Origin: Xestospongia muta
Lineage: Eukaryota > Porifera > Demospongiae > Haplosclerida > Petrosiidae
Direction: 5' to 3'
Length of the DNA stretch: 64,000 nucleotides
NCBI GenBank assembly: GCA_963693285.1
Contig: OY848917.1
Span: forward strand, 14,322,192-14,386,191
Below the pieces are notes generated by a model. That model was not told where the DNA came from. It saw nothing but the letters and a program-made list of their open reading frames with translations, and searched no databases. Positions 23,426-36,000 of the stretch are shown here, piece by piece. Numbering within the stretch: the first letter of the stretch is position 1; every line of letters starts with the position of its first letter. The position numbers and the translations under genes were made by a program.

Positions 23426-23579
23426 CAACCTAGTCCTCTGACATGTACATACCTTACATACCTTTCATTACCCAACCACATAAATGTCTTGTATTACAAT
23501 ATAACTTAGCCCTATGACATGTACATAAACCTCTTAACTATAAGTCATTGTTTTATTGTAACTAGGAGAGGTTTCTGAC

Positions 23580-23960
23580 TAGAATCTAAGAGGGATCTAG
23601 AACTTTCCTTTTTTTACTGGTACAGGATTTTAATTACTGGCATCTGTTTTTTTTGCTTGCTTCTGATATCTAGTATTTTACTCTGACATCAAGGACTTTA
23701 CTTGATTTCTTTAAAGCCATCTAGGATTTCACTTGTATCAATGTTTTTATACTGACACCTAGAGTTTTTCCTTGTTAATTTCTGGTATCTTGGATTTTAC
23801 TTACTTTTAGGGATCTAAAATTTCTTTTTTTCTGGTCTAGAGGATTTAAAGAATTGGTTTTCTAGCATCAAAATTTTTACATGACACCTAAAGTTTCCTG
23901 GTATTTGGATTTTATTCATATATACTGAAATCTAGGCTCTTCTCTTTATCCTTTATTTAT
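23580..23960. repeat. Ancient degenerate tandem repeat
   Basis: About ten diverged occurrences of a motif close to atctaggattttac at spacings of 30-50 bp, separated by T-rich sequence. No gene was seen. Confidence 0.55.
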
Positions 23961-24148
23961 TCTCTTTAATAAATGACATGAACTGTTGTACACTAGAATT
24001 ATTAATGATGTTCTTTTGGTTGTGGATGTATATTAACTATATGTTTAGAAGAAAACAAATTCTATTGCATTTAGTAAATCTATTTATAGCTACTAGAGAT
24101 GATCTGATGACATTTGTTAATATACCTACTGTAAGTTGACTTATTAAA

Positions 24149-24560
24149 TAGTACAATTGTCCTACTGAATGAACTTTTATGTTTTATAATAGGATATACA
24201 GGTTTAATGGTCACGGGTTGTGATCTGATCTATATTAACTGATGACTACTGTAAATTATATATGCTATAACTATAAGGACAGTAATATTTAGGAGGTTTT
24301 GATCTATTATATAGATGTACATAATGTTGAGACTCTCTGATAACTTAGATTGTAAGTTTGATCTATCATTAATTTGAGTGTTGTACTGAACTATTTCCTT
24401 TAATTCTATAGTGAGACATTGGTAACTGGACTGGAGATGATCTAGAAAGGTTCTCTAACATCTACTCTATGTAAGATTGATCTTTTATATATCTTTATTA
24501 AATTCTAATTGATCATTTTTATTCTGTAGTTGATGTTCTAGTTGAGTGCTAGGAATGATA
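24149..24560 (+). repeat. Dispersed about 430-bp repeat, copy 2
   Basis: Direct-orientation partner of 9,487-9,930. The shared order of exon-like blocks and intron-like boundaries suggests that both derive from one spliced gene fragment. The upstream sequence of each copy (ttaaatagtacaattgt) also matches. Confidence 0.8.
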
Positions 24561-25045
24561 ATGGCAGTATTGTAATACTTCAACTGTGCTATATATACGA
24601 TACTACTGAACCTTTTGTCACTCTAGTAGATTTATCTACTAATTATGAAGTAATTGTAGTGTACAACAGATTATTAAGCTCACGAATCTATTTTTCTTAA
24701 CTGTAGATGTGATGTGGAGGAGAGCTGATAGAGTTTGACAAACTTCATGTTCTTTATTGTAATAGTACTTCATATCTTTGTAGAGCACATGGTCCAATTA
24801 CTACACAATGATTGAAAACAATGACTTCATGCTCACAAAATGTTGTAGTGTGTTTAACATTAGCAAGAGTAACAGTCTACTCAACATATGAAAATAAAAC
24901 AAGAAGAAAAATTAAAACAATATGAAAATGACTATCAAAAGTTATAAGTTTGGTGGGTGTGGTTAAAAAGTAATGGATACTCATCATCTGTTATGTTTTA
25001 CTATGAACCCATTCAACATACCATACATCCATTCAACAATATATT
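24561..25045. other. No recognised feature
   Basis: AT-rich sequence with short open stretches but no recognisable family, repeat or RNA. Confidence 0.5.
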
Positions 25046-25049
25046 TATC

Positions 25050-25490
25050 CTTTTAAAGGTCATCTTACATAGCTTCTGACGAGACTAACAGAACTACAAA
25101 AGACAATAGAAAAGTTACATTCTGATCTTGAGGCTAAAGACTCAATCCTGGACACTTAGGAATGAGAACCCGTAAAAAGTAAAGATCATATCATAGCACT
25201 GGAGAACCAGTTAATGGAGTATGCTACTGTGATGAATGACCAATCTAAAGTAAGTGTGTTGCTAGTAATGTTTCTTCCCATGTTTCATTCTGGTTCCATA
25301 ATTTTCATTATATGAATCTCATACTTCAGAGCTATCATTCTGATCTTTTCAGGTTATACATCAATCACACCATCAAACACATCAATATACTAAAATAGAA
25401 GAGCTATATAAAAAAACCACTGTGGAGTTCTCTATGAAACAACAAATAGAATTTCAAGAGAAACTGTCTACATTTAAAACTACCCTCAAT
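25050..25490 (+). pseudogene. Coiled-coil gene fragment, two exons, with stops
   Basis: One exon (about 25,064-25,250) reads LLTRLTELQKTIEKLHSDLE, then KDHIIALENQLMEYATVMND, with two stops (TAG and TAA) between the halves. A second exon (about 25,355-25,491) reads TKIEELYKKTTVEFSMKQQI, then EFQEKLSTFKTTLNR before gtacat. The heptad pattern indicates coiled coil. The family is unrecognised. Adjacent exon-like pieces near 25,770-25,875 and 25,990-26,210 also contain stops. Confidence 0.5.
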
Positions 25491-26629
25491 AGGTACATGT
25501 ACATGTAATAATGATATGGAAGCTACCCTAAATAGGTGCACATATACATGTATGTGTATATTAATTAATGTGTTTTGTGTAGGTATTATAGGCAAGATAA
25601 AGGAAAAACTATCATAGCTCTTTTTGTTGCTCTCCACTCTTTAAAACTATTATAGTCTATAGTAATAATAATTAGAATGAGACTAAGAATTTTGTAATAA
25701 AGTCTCATTCCCATATCATAGATTGATTCTCATACCACATATTGAGACTAAGTAATTTAGTAGAATGACTGTGAGCTATCTAAAAGATATCCCTAACCAG
25801 GCTAAACCTTTATATCAGGCCTCTTCAAAAAGACATCTCAGATGAGTATATGCAGCTTTATATAACTCCAAAAGTAAGGTTATTTTGTATATCATGAAGT
25901 TTGATGATATGCACTTAAAGACATCTTTCCCTTAGTTAATAAGAAAAGCAAATGATCTTACATGATCAAAACAAAAAGTAACAAGTGATTACATTGATGA
26001 TTCATTTGTTCCTATATTTTTAGCTGATCAAAAGGTAAAGGAAGAAACCCTCTTGATGTTGTGGATATAAAATATATTAAAGGTTAGACTTCAACTATTT
26101 GATCTATTTGATCATCACTAACAAAATTGTTCTATATTTTTAACAGTATATCAGGAAGAGCTTTCTTCAACCTTCATAGATGTCATGGCTTATTTAACTG
26201 GATTTTAATTCCACTCTTAGGCTAGAATTGTCAGGCCAGCATTGAATTTACCAATCATGATGGTCTGCCATAGTTGGAATATGTTCTCTTGTTACTGTTT
26301 AGCTCACTTTTAACTTACTAACAGAGTTTCAAATTGTTCAAAGAAAAGACGTTTTTGACAATTTTAGGAGCTCAAGGACTTTTTGACAATGTTTAACAAT
26401 TGAATTAATTTTATCATAAAAGAGTTGATAAATTTCTTTTAAGAACAATATACAAAAATGTGCTAAAATTGTACATAATACCACAAGATTATGTTTACAT
26501 GATACAAAGACAATAAATTTACATAATGAGTAACAGATGATGAAGAGTATGTGATACAAACTGTAGAGTTTTGTCATATAATCTATTCCATAGTCAGTAG
26601 TATGAGAGGTTGACCAACTGACACAAGTT
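25491..26629. other. Decayed exon-like pieces, no assignable gene
   Basis: Short exon-like stretches include SDYIDDSFVPIFLADQK (about 25,988-26,037) and VYQEELSSTFIDVMAYLTG (about 26,148-26,206). They are bounded by plausible splice sites but interrupted by stops. They may belong with the coiled-coil fragment upstream. Confidence 0.3.
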
Positions 26630-26679
26630 CTATAACAGTAGAAATTGACAATACAAGTATGTGATTTTAGACCACATAT

Positions 26680-27017
26680 ATGTACTGACTACTACCTTGA
26701 ACAACTCCAATACATTGTCAGCTCTATTGTTGTCAGAACAATGCAATATACTGTCTGTATGACCACGCAGGAATCTAATTTCTCTGGATCGTTTCTCATG
26801 ATATGATGCCGTGGAGTTGTCATTGGACAGTTCGACATTCACTTTTTTCTGAACATTGATCACATAATTTTTTAAATTTTTGTACAGCATCTATAATGAC
26901 GTCATTACAATAGTTGTTAACTTTAGTGTGAAGTTCAAAGGATTCCTTTATTGAGGAAATTGTCTCTTGTGAATGATTCTTGTTGTTTGTGAGTTTATGC
27001 ATTTGAGCTGTTATCAT
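26680..27017 (-). pseudogene. Possible TRIM-like coiled-coil fragment, frameshifted
   Basis: Minus-strand frame from 27,017 reads MITAQMHKLTNNKNHSQETI, then SSIKESFELHTKVNNYCNDV. It passes into an overlapping frame reading VINVQKKVNVELSNDNSTAS, then HEKRSREIRFLRG and ADNVLELFKVV. A one-base shift near 26,880 is needed to join them. Helical composition and the ending resemble the B-box C-terminal coiled coil of TRIM proteins, but no RING or B-box is visible. Its ATG overlaps the first ATG of the ankyrin gene on the other strand. Confidence 0.35.
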
Positions 27018-27033
27018 GGACCAGTGGAGATTG
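27016..27033 (+). CDS. Ankyrin gene exon 1 (MDQWRL)
   Basis: An 18-nt coding exon ending at a consensus gtaagt donor. It is short and rests on frame compatibility alone. An alternative upstream first exon cannot be excluded. Confidence 0.5.
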
Positions 27034-30000
27034 GTAAGTACATTATAATCCTTTTGGTATATTACTGTGTAAAAGTATGAAGTAGTGGATAGACATTAAA
27101 GGTGTTCCCTATGATGTTACTGCATTCTATTTTTTGCTATTCATATTAATAGTGTGTCTAACTGTCCAGTTTAATTATTGTTCTATTTCTATAACCATTG
27201 TTGTACACTCCATTAAAAAGTGACTTTTACTCACTAACTGATGGACTTGTCCATGTGTAACATATTAATTAACCTATAACTGTTAATGGTTAATTTAATA
27301 TTAAGATAACTTTGTTGGTTTGTGTAGTAGATTTAGTGTTTTTGCTTATTTAATGTGATAAAATTTTATGGTTGTTGCTTGAATGGATACCTACAACTAT
27401 GTAAAGTTTGTCAAGGAAAACTTTACTGCAACCATGAATTTTGTATGTCTAAAATAGATTGCAAGATTTTGTTATGTAATGCATAGTAATTGTCCTTAGT
27501 AAGTCAAATTTTAATTTCATACTGCGGTCAATATGAAATATGAAATAAGAATTTATCAGTGTACTTACTTAAACAATCAGGTTTTTGGGTTTGTCAGATG
27601 TAATGCTCAGTGAAATGGTCAGCTTCAAATAATATATATGTTGTATATACAATAAATATATATCTATAATATCCTTTTATCGCTATCTATTTATCTATCT
27701 CTATCTTATCTCTATCTATCTATATACATACGCACTATTTCATTGTTTAGTAAAGTGAGACAATAACATTATAGAGACAATAACATTATAATAGCCAAAC
27801 TATGTCTGTTCTGTTATTTTCAGCAATAACCTTTAATCTGTAATTAGGCTAATTAGTTGTTATTTACTTTTAGCTCGAGATATATCCCTGAGTGAAATTA
27901 CCTTTGGCACTATATTGAAGATGTTTATCTCTAGATTTATAGAAATCCTGTTATATATTTCTTAATACTTTTTTCTTTTACCATAGAATCAAGATCTAAT
28001 TGAGTCTGCTAAGAAAGGAGACTTGTTAAGAGTAAAAGGTGCTCTTGTTAGAGGACCTGATGTAAATACTAGAGATATGGTAAATCTATTTTATTATTAT
28101 GTATTAAAATCTAACACTTAATAGATGAATCAACCTGTCTAAAAATATCTTCTTTAAATTTGACTAACACTAGATTTTATTGTCATTTTGTTTTCTTATT
28201 GTTTATATAATCAAGTAACTAACAGAAGTAGTTTGACTACAAAAGCTTTATCAAATAATGAGATGTATGTTGACATTTTTTTACTTTACTGTTTATGTTT
28301 CCACATCTATTGTGCTATAATTACTTGTCATTTAAATGTCTCCTTTACAATATAATAGTTGGTAAGCGTGATATAATGCAGTATAAATCCTAAGTGTATT
28401 GAATACAATGTTGAAATTTTTTACTGTATCGTTATTTGTTTCCACATCTATTGTGTTGTAATTACTTGTCATCTAAATGTGTCCTCAACAATATAATAGT
28501 CATTAAGTGTGATACAATATAATATAAATCCTAAGTGTATTAAATGTAATGTTGACATTCTTTGTTACTCTGTTGTTTTTTGCTGCATTTATTTGTTGTG
28601 TTTACATTGTATGACTATGCATTCTAACAATAATATTCATTAAGCTATCACCATCATTTGTATTTCTAATTTAAATTGTTTATTGTCAAGGATGATGATA
28701 GTTGATATGCTAAACAACATAAAAGCTATGTGTTATATTATTGTCAGTTGGACCTTGTCTTCTGGATGTGTCCTTTACAATATAATAGTTGCTATATGTG
28801 TTATATTGTAGTATATGTTCTAAGTACGTATATTGAATAAAATTATACATAGAACCTATCCCTATTTTATATGTGCATATAACCTCTCCCTATTCTATTT
28901 GTACATAGAACCTACCCCTATTCTATATGTACATAGAAGCTATCTCCATTCTATATGTACATATAGCATATCCCTATTCTATATGTACATAGAAACTATC
29001 CCTATTCGATATGTGCATAGAACCTATCCCTATTCTATATGTAAGTATAGTCTACCCCTATTCTACATGTGTATAGAACCTATCCCTGTTTTACATGTGC
29101 ATAGAACCTACCCCTATTCTACATATGTGTAAAGCCTATCCCTATTTTACATATACGTTGAGCCTACCCCTATTCTACATGTTCATAGAGACTATCCTTA
29201 TTCTACAGTGCATTGAGCATAACCCTATTCTACATGTGTGCAGTGCCTATCTCTATTTACTTATATATAGAGTCTACCCCTAATATATATTATTATACAT
29301 GTAGCCTCCCTATTCTATTTGTACATATAGCCTGCCCCTATTGTATGTGTACATAGAAGAAACCTCTATTTTATATGTACATAGAGCCTATCCCTATTAT
29401 ACATGTACATAGAGCCTACCACTATTCTATATCTATGTATAGCCTACCCCTATTCTATATGTACGTACAACCTACCACTGTTCTGTATGTACGTAGAGCC
29501 TACCCCTATTTTATACTTACATATAGCCTATCCCTATTCTAAATGTACGTATAGCCTACCCCTATTCTATACGTATATCTAGCCTACCTCTATTTTAAAA
29601 GTATGTATAGCCAGCCCCTATTCTAAATGTACTTATAGCCAACCCCTATTCTAAATGTACATATAGCCTACCTCCATTCTAAATGTAGATTTAGCCATCC
29701 CCTATTCTAAATGTATGTATAGCCTACCTCTATTCTGAAAGTACTTATAACCAACCGCTATTCTAAATGTACGTATAGCCATCCTTATTCTAAATGTATA
29801 TATAGCCTACCCATGTTCTATAGGTTTGTATAGCCTATCCCTACTTTATAAGTACATAGAACCTATTCCTATTTTATTTAAAGATATAGCCAACCTCTAT
29901 TTTATATGTACATATAGCATATCCCTATTCTATATGTATATATAGCCTGCCCCTATTCTAATGTACATATAGCCTGCCCCTATTGTATGTGTACATAGAA

Positions 30001-33000
30001 GAGACCTCTATTCTATATGTACATATAACATATCCCTATTCTATATGTACATATAGCCTGCCCCTATTCTATATGTACATATAGCCTGTCCCTATTGTAT
30101 GTGTACATAGAAGAGACCTCTATTCTATATGTACATATAGCCTATCCCTATTATATATGTACATAGAGCCTACTCCTATTCTATGTGTACGTCTAGCCTA
30201 CTTCTTTTCAAAATGTACTTATAGCCAACCCCTATTCTAAATGTATGTATAGCCTACTCCCATTCTAAATGTACATATAGCCTACCTCTATTCTAAATGT
30301 ACTTATAGCCTATCCCTATTCTAAATGTATATATAGTCTACCTGTGTTCTATAAGTTTGTATAGCCTATCCCTACTTTATACGTGCATAGAACCTATCCC
30401 AATTCTATTTATACATATAGCCAACCTCTATTTTATATGTACATATAGGCTATCCCTATTCTATATGTACATATAGCCTATCCCTATTCTACATGTACAT
30501 ATAGCCTACCCCTATTCTATATGTACATATAGCATATCCCTATTCTATATGTACATATAGCCTGTCCCTATTGTACGTGTACATAGAAGAGACCTCTATT
30601 CTATATGTACATATAGCCTACTTCTTTTCAAAATGTACTTATAGCCAACCCCTATTGTAAATGTATGTATAGCCTACTCCCATTCTAAATGTACATATAG
30701 CCAACTCTATTCTAAATGTACATATAGCCTACTCCCATTCTAAATATACATATAGCCAACTCTATTCTAAATGTACTTATAGCCTATTCCTATTCTAAAT
30801 GTATATATAGCCTACCTGTGTTCTATAAGTTTGTATAGCCTATCCTTACTTTATACGTGCATATAACCTATCCCAATTCTATTTATACATATAGCCAACC
30901 TCTATTTTATATGTACATATAGGCTATCCCTATTCTATATGTACATATAGCCTATCCCTATTCTACATGTACATATAGCCTACCCCTATTCTATATGTAC
31001 ATATAGCCTGCCACTATTATATGTGTACATAGAAGAAACCTCTATTCTATATGTACATATAGCCTATCCTTATTATATATTTACATAGAACCTACCACTA
31101 TTCTATATCTGTGTATAGCCTACCCCTATTCTATATGTACATACAGCCTACTATTTTTCTGTATGTACGCAGAACCTATTCCTATTCTATATGTAAATAT
31201 AGCCTATCCCTATTCTATGTATATGTCTAGCATACCTCTATTTAAAAGTATATACAGCCAACCCCTATTCTAAATGTACTCATAGCCTATCCCTATTCTA
31301 AATGTACATATATCCCATCCCTATTCTAAATGTACGTGTAACCTTCCCTATCTAAATGAATATATAGCCTACCCCTATTCTAAATGTACATGTAGCCAGC
31401 CCCTATTCTAAATGTACTTATAGCCTACCCTATTCAAAATGTACGTATAGCCTACATCTATTCTAAATGTACGTATGCCCACCCCTATTCTAAATGTATG
31501 TATAACCACCCCCTATTTAAATGTATATATAGCCTATCCCTATTCAAAATGTAGGTATAGCCAAACCTATTCTAATGTATGTATAGCCAACCCCTATTCT
31601 ATATGTACATAAATCTTAAGAGCATTCCCTTATGTGTATGTAAACAGAACCTAAGTGTATGTATAGCCTATCCCTATTCTGAATGTAGGTATAGCCAACC
31701 CTTATTCTAAATGTACATTTAGCCAACCCCTATTCTAAATGTACGTATAGCCAACCCCTACTCTAAATGTATATATGCCTACCCCTATTCTAAATGTACT
31801 TATAGCTTCCCCCTGTTTTATTGGTATGTATAGCCTATCCTTATTCTATATGCACATAGAGCCTACCTTTATTCTGTTAGTGTGTAGAGCCTATCCCTAT
31901 TCTATACGAGCTTAGAGCCTATCTTTCTACCCTTATTCTAAATTACCATAGAGTCTATCTTCATTCTAAATGTACGTATAGCCAATCCCTTATTTTAAAT
32001 GTACATATATGCCAACTGCTAGTCTAAATGTAAGTATAGCCTACCCCTATTCTAAATGTACATATAGCTGACTGCTATTCTAAATGTACATATACCCTAC
32101 ACCTATTCTAAATGTACTTATAACCGACTGCTATTTTAAATATACGTATAGCTTACCCTTGTTCTAAATGTACATATAACCTATCCCTATTCTAAGTGTA
32201 TGTATAGCCTATTTCTATTCTAAATGTTTGCATAGCCTATCCCTATTCTAAATGTAGGTATAGCCAACCCTTATTCTAAATGTTCATAGAGCCTACCTTT
32301 ATTCTATATGTGTGCATAGAGTCTATCCCTATTCTATACGAGCTTAGAACCTATTCCTATTTTATGTGAACGTATAGCCAATCGCCTTTCTAAACGTACG
32401 TATAGCCTTTCCCTATTCTAAATTTACATATAGCCAATCACTATTCTAAATGTAGGTATAGCCTACCTCTATTCTAAATGTATGTATTACCAACCGGTAT
32501 TCTAAATGTATGTATAGCCTACTCCTATTCTAAATGCACGTATAGCTTACCCCTGTTCTATTGGTATAGCTTATGCCTATTGTATATGAGCTTAGAGCAT
32601 ACCCTTATTCAATCTGTGCATACAGCCTACTCTTATTCTATATATGCATAGAGCCTATCCCTATTTTATATGAGTGTATAACCAATCTCTATTCTAAATG
32701 CAGATATAGCCTATCCTTATTTTAAATGGATATATGGCAAACCACTATTCCAAATGTAGGTATAGCCTATCCTTATTCTAAATATAAGTATAACAAACAG
32801 CTATTAAATATGTAGGTACATCATACCCCTATTTTTTATGTACATAGAGCCTATGCCTATTCTATACATACATAAAACCTATCCTTATTCTATATGTACA
32901 TATATCCTACTTCTATTCTATATGACATAGAGCCTATCCCTATTCTATATGTACATATATCCTAACCCTTTTCTAAATGTACATATAGCCAACCACTATT

Positions 33001-36000
33001 GTAAATATACATATAGCCAACCTCTGTTCTAAATGTATGTATAGCCAACCCTGTTCTAAATGTACATATAGCCAACCCTGTTCTAAATATACATATAGCC
33101 AACCTCTGTTCTAAATGTATGTATAGCCAACACTTGTTCTAATTGTACGTATAGCCAACACCTGTTCTAAATATATCTGTAGCCAACCCTGTTCTAAATG
33201 TACATATAGCCAACTCCTGTTTTAAACGTATGTATAGCCAACCCCTCTTCTAACTGTTCGTATAGCTTAACACTATTCTAAATTCAGGTATAGCCTAACC
33301 ATGTTCTATAGGTATGTATAGCCTATCCCTATTCTATATGTACATAGAACCTATCCCTATATTATATGTACATATAGTCTTCCCTTTAATCTATGTGTAC
33401 ATATACCATGCCCTTATTTTATATGTACATAGAACCTATTCCTATTCAATTTTTACATATAGCCAACACCTATTCTATATGTATATATAGCCTATTTCTA
33501 TTCTATATGTATATATAGCCTATCCCTATTTTATACGTACATATAGCCTGCCCCTATTGAATATATACATAGAAGCAACCTCTATTCTATATGTACATAG
33601 AACCTACCCCTATTGTATATGTACATAGAATTTATTCTATATGTACATACAACCCTTTTCTAAATGTATGTATAGCCTACTTCTCTTCTAAATATACATA
33701 TAGCCAACCCTTATTCTAAATGTGTGTACAGCCAACTCCTTATGTAAATGTACTTATAGCCTAACCCTATTCTAAATGTACATATAGCCTACCCCTGTTC
33801 TAAATGTATGTATAGCCAATCCTTGTTCTAAATTTACATATAGCCAACCTGTGTTATAATGTATGTATAGCCAAGCCTGTTTTAAATGTATGTATATCCA
33901 ACCCCTGTTCTAAATTTACATATAGCCAACCTCTGTTCTAAATGTATGTATAGCCAACCCTTGTTCTAAATGTATGTATAGCTAACCCCTGTTCTAACTG
34001 TAGTTATAACCAACTCTTGTTCTAAATGTACATATAGCCAACCCCTCTTTTAACTGTACATATAGCTTACCACTATTCTAAATGCACATATAGCCTATCT
34101 TTGTTCTATAGGTATGTATAGTCAATTCCTATTCTATATGTACATAAACCTATCTCTATTCTATATGTACATATAGCCAATTTCTACTTTATATGTACAT
34201 ATAGCCTACCCCTATTCTATATGTACATAGAACTTACCTCTATTCTATATCTACATAGAACTTATCCCTATTCTATATGTATATATAGCCAACCCCTATT
34301 TTATATCTACATAGAGCCTACCACTATTCTATATGTATACAGAACCTACTCTTATTCTATATAATCCTATTCTATATATACATAGAACCTATCCCTATTC
34401 TGTATGTACATATAGCCTATCCCTATTCTATAAGTACATAGAACTTACCTCTATTCTATATGTACAAAGAGCCTACCCTTATTCTGTATGTACATAGAGC
34501 ACATCCCTATTCTTTATGTACATAGAACTTACCTATATGTACAAAGAACCTACCCTTCTATATGTAATAGAACCTATCCCTATTCTGTATGTGCATATTG
34601 CGTATCCCTATTCTATATATGCATATAGCCTACCCCTATTCTATATGTTCATAGAGCCTACCCCTATTCTATGTGTACATATAGTCTATCCTTATTCTAT
34701 TTAATATTGATTTTAATTAAGGTAATACCAATCATTTGTATTCTAATTGAAATTGTTTATTATCAAAGATGACAATAGTTGATGTGCTAAGCAACATAAA
34801 CAGCTACATGTTATACTATTGTCAGTTTGACCTTATCTGGATTTGTCCTTTACAATGTAATAGTTGCTAAGTTTATATAATGTAATATAATTTTCCATAG
34901 TCATATCAAGTGCTTACACCAAAATAGCAAAGAAGGATCTGAATTGAAGCATCAATTGTTTAACATTGAACTTTTTTTTTTAAATTGTTTAAAATTGAAG
35001 TGTCAAGTATATTGCTTAGCTCTAATTAGTGTACTTTTTTGCTATTGTAACAAATCCATAGTTAAGAATAGCCAGCCTTTTTAATGTACAGACTGTTGAA
35101 GATCTATAGTTTGTCAGATGCAATAACTATCAAATAGAGGTAATGTTGATTATTGTAGTAGACTTGTGAATAATGTAATTAAAAGAGTCATATGAAAGTT
35201 TAAAGATGATGGTAGTTGATATGCTAAGCAACATAAATAGCTACTTGTTATATTATTGTCAGCTGGATCATTGATGTAATAGTATATTTGAATATGTTTT
35301 TCTGTTTGTATGTTGTATATCAGTCCCTCATGTTACACTCTAACTGTATATAGTATAAATTAGTATTAAAACAGTTATTCAAGTGATGAAGGCTTATTAG
35401 TAATAGATGTAATCATTTCCTTCCTGTACAACATGATCTACATTTGCATAATATATGAATGTAATATGTTATAATGATAATGACAAAGTGAAGAGATAAG
35501 ATGTGTATATACTGTTATTGTAGAGTGAATGTTTTAATTTACAATTGATTATTTGTATGTTATATGTAATAGGAAGGATGGGCAGCCCTTCATTATGCAA
35601 GTTACAAAGGACATGCAGATATCGTTGAAATATTAGTCAACCAAAATGTTGATATCAATATTGTTATTGAGGTAATTTGGATCATGAGAATGAAGTGTAA
35701 TATTCAAGTCATGTTAATGGCTAGTAACTATTAGACAAGACATATAATCAACATTATAATGAACAAGACAATTGTACCTGAGCATAAAAAATATATCATC
35801 ATCATGCAGGAGGTAGCATTGGTGTAAGTACAGTACGATGTTTTTTCTTCATTCTACTTATATTTCTGTTTGTGCAAACATAATTCCAAAAGTATAAAGC
35901 ATCTATGTACATATAGAATAGTGGTAGATTCCAAGTATAAGGCTTTAATGATCATTTTTGTAGAAGAGGCTATGTTTTCATGTAATATATATATACCTTT

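Larger units (their letters stand above)
21903..23590 (-). repeat. Right arm of long inverted repeat
   Basis: The reverse complement matches 14,160 back to 13,030 and then, after an 11-bp gap, 12,089-12,055. The arm is longer than its partner because a 57-bp unit has expanded in tandem within it. The inner boundary lies immediately after the last recognisable EFTUD2 codons. Confidence 0.8.

Noticed and set aside
28843..34702. CRISPR-like regular 28-bp repeats
   Set aside because: Units are contiguous with no unique spacers, there are no cas genes, and the context is an intron-containing animal gene.
28833..34704. Tyr/Pro-rich repeat proteins (YSMYIEPIPILYVH-like)
   Set aside because: They are produced by the 28-bp minisatellite, which cycles through frames every 84 nt. 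The frames are short, have no consistent start, and lie in an intron.
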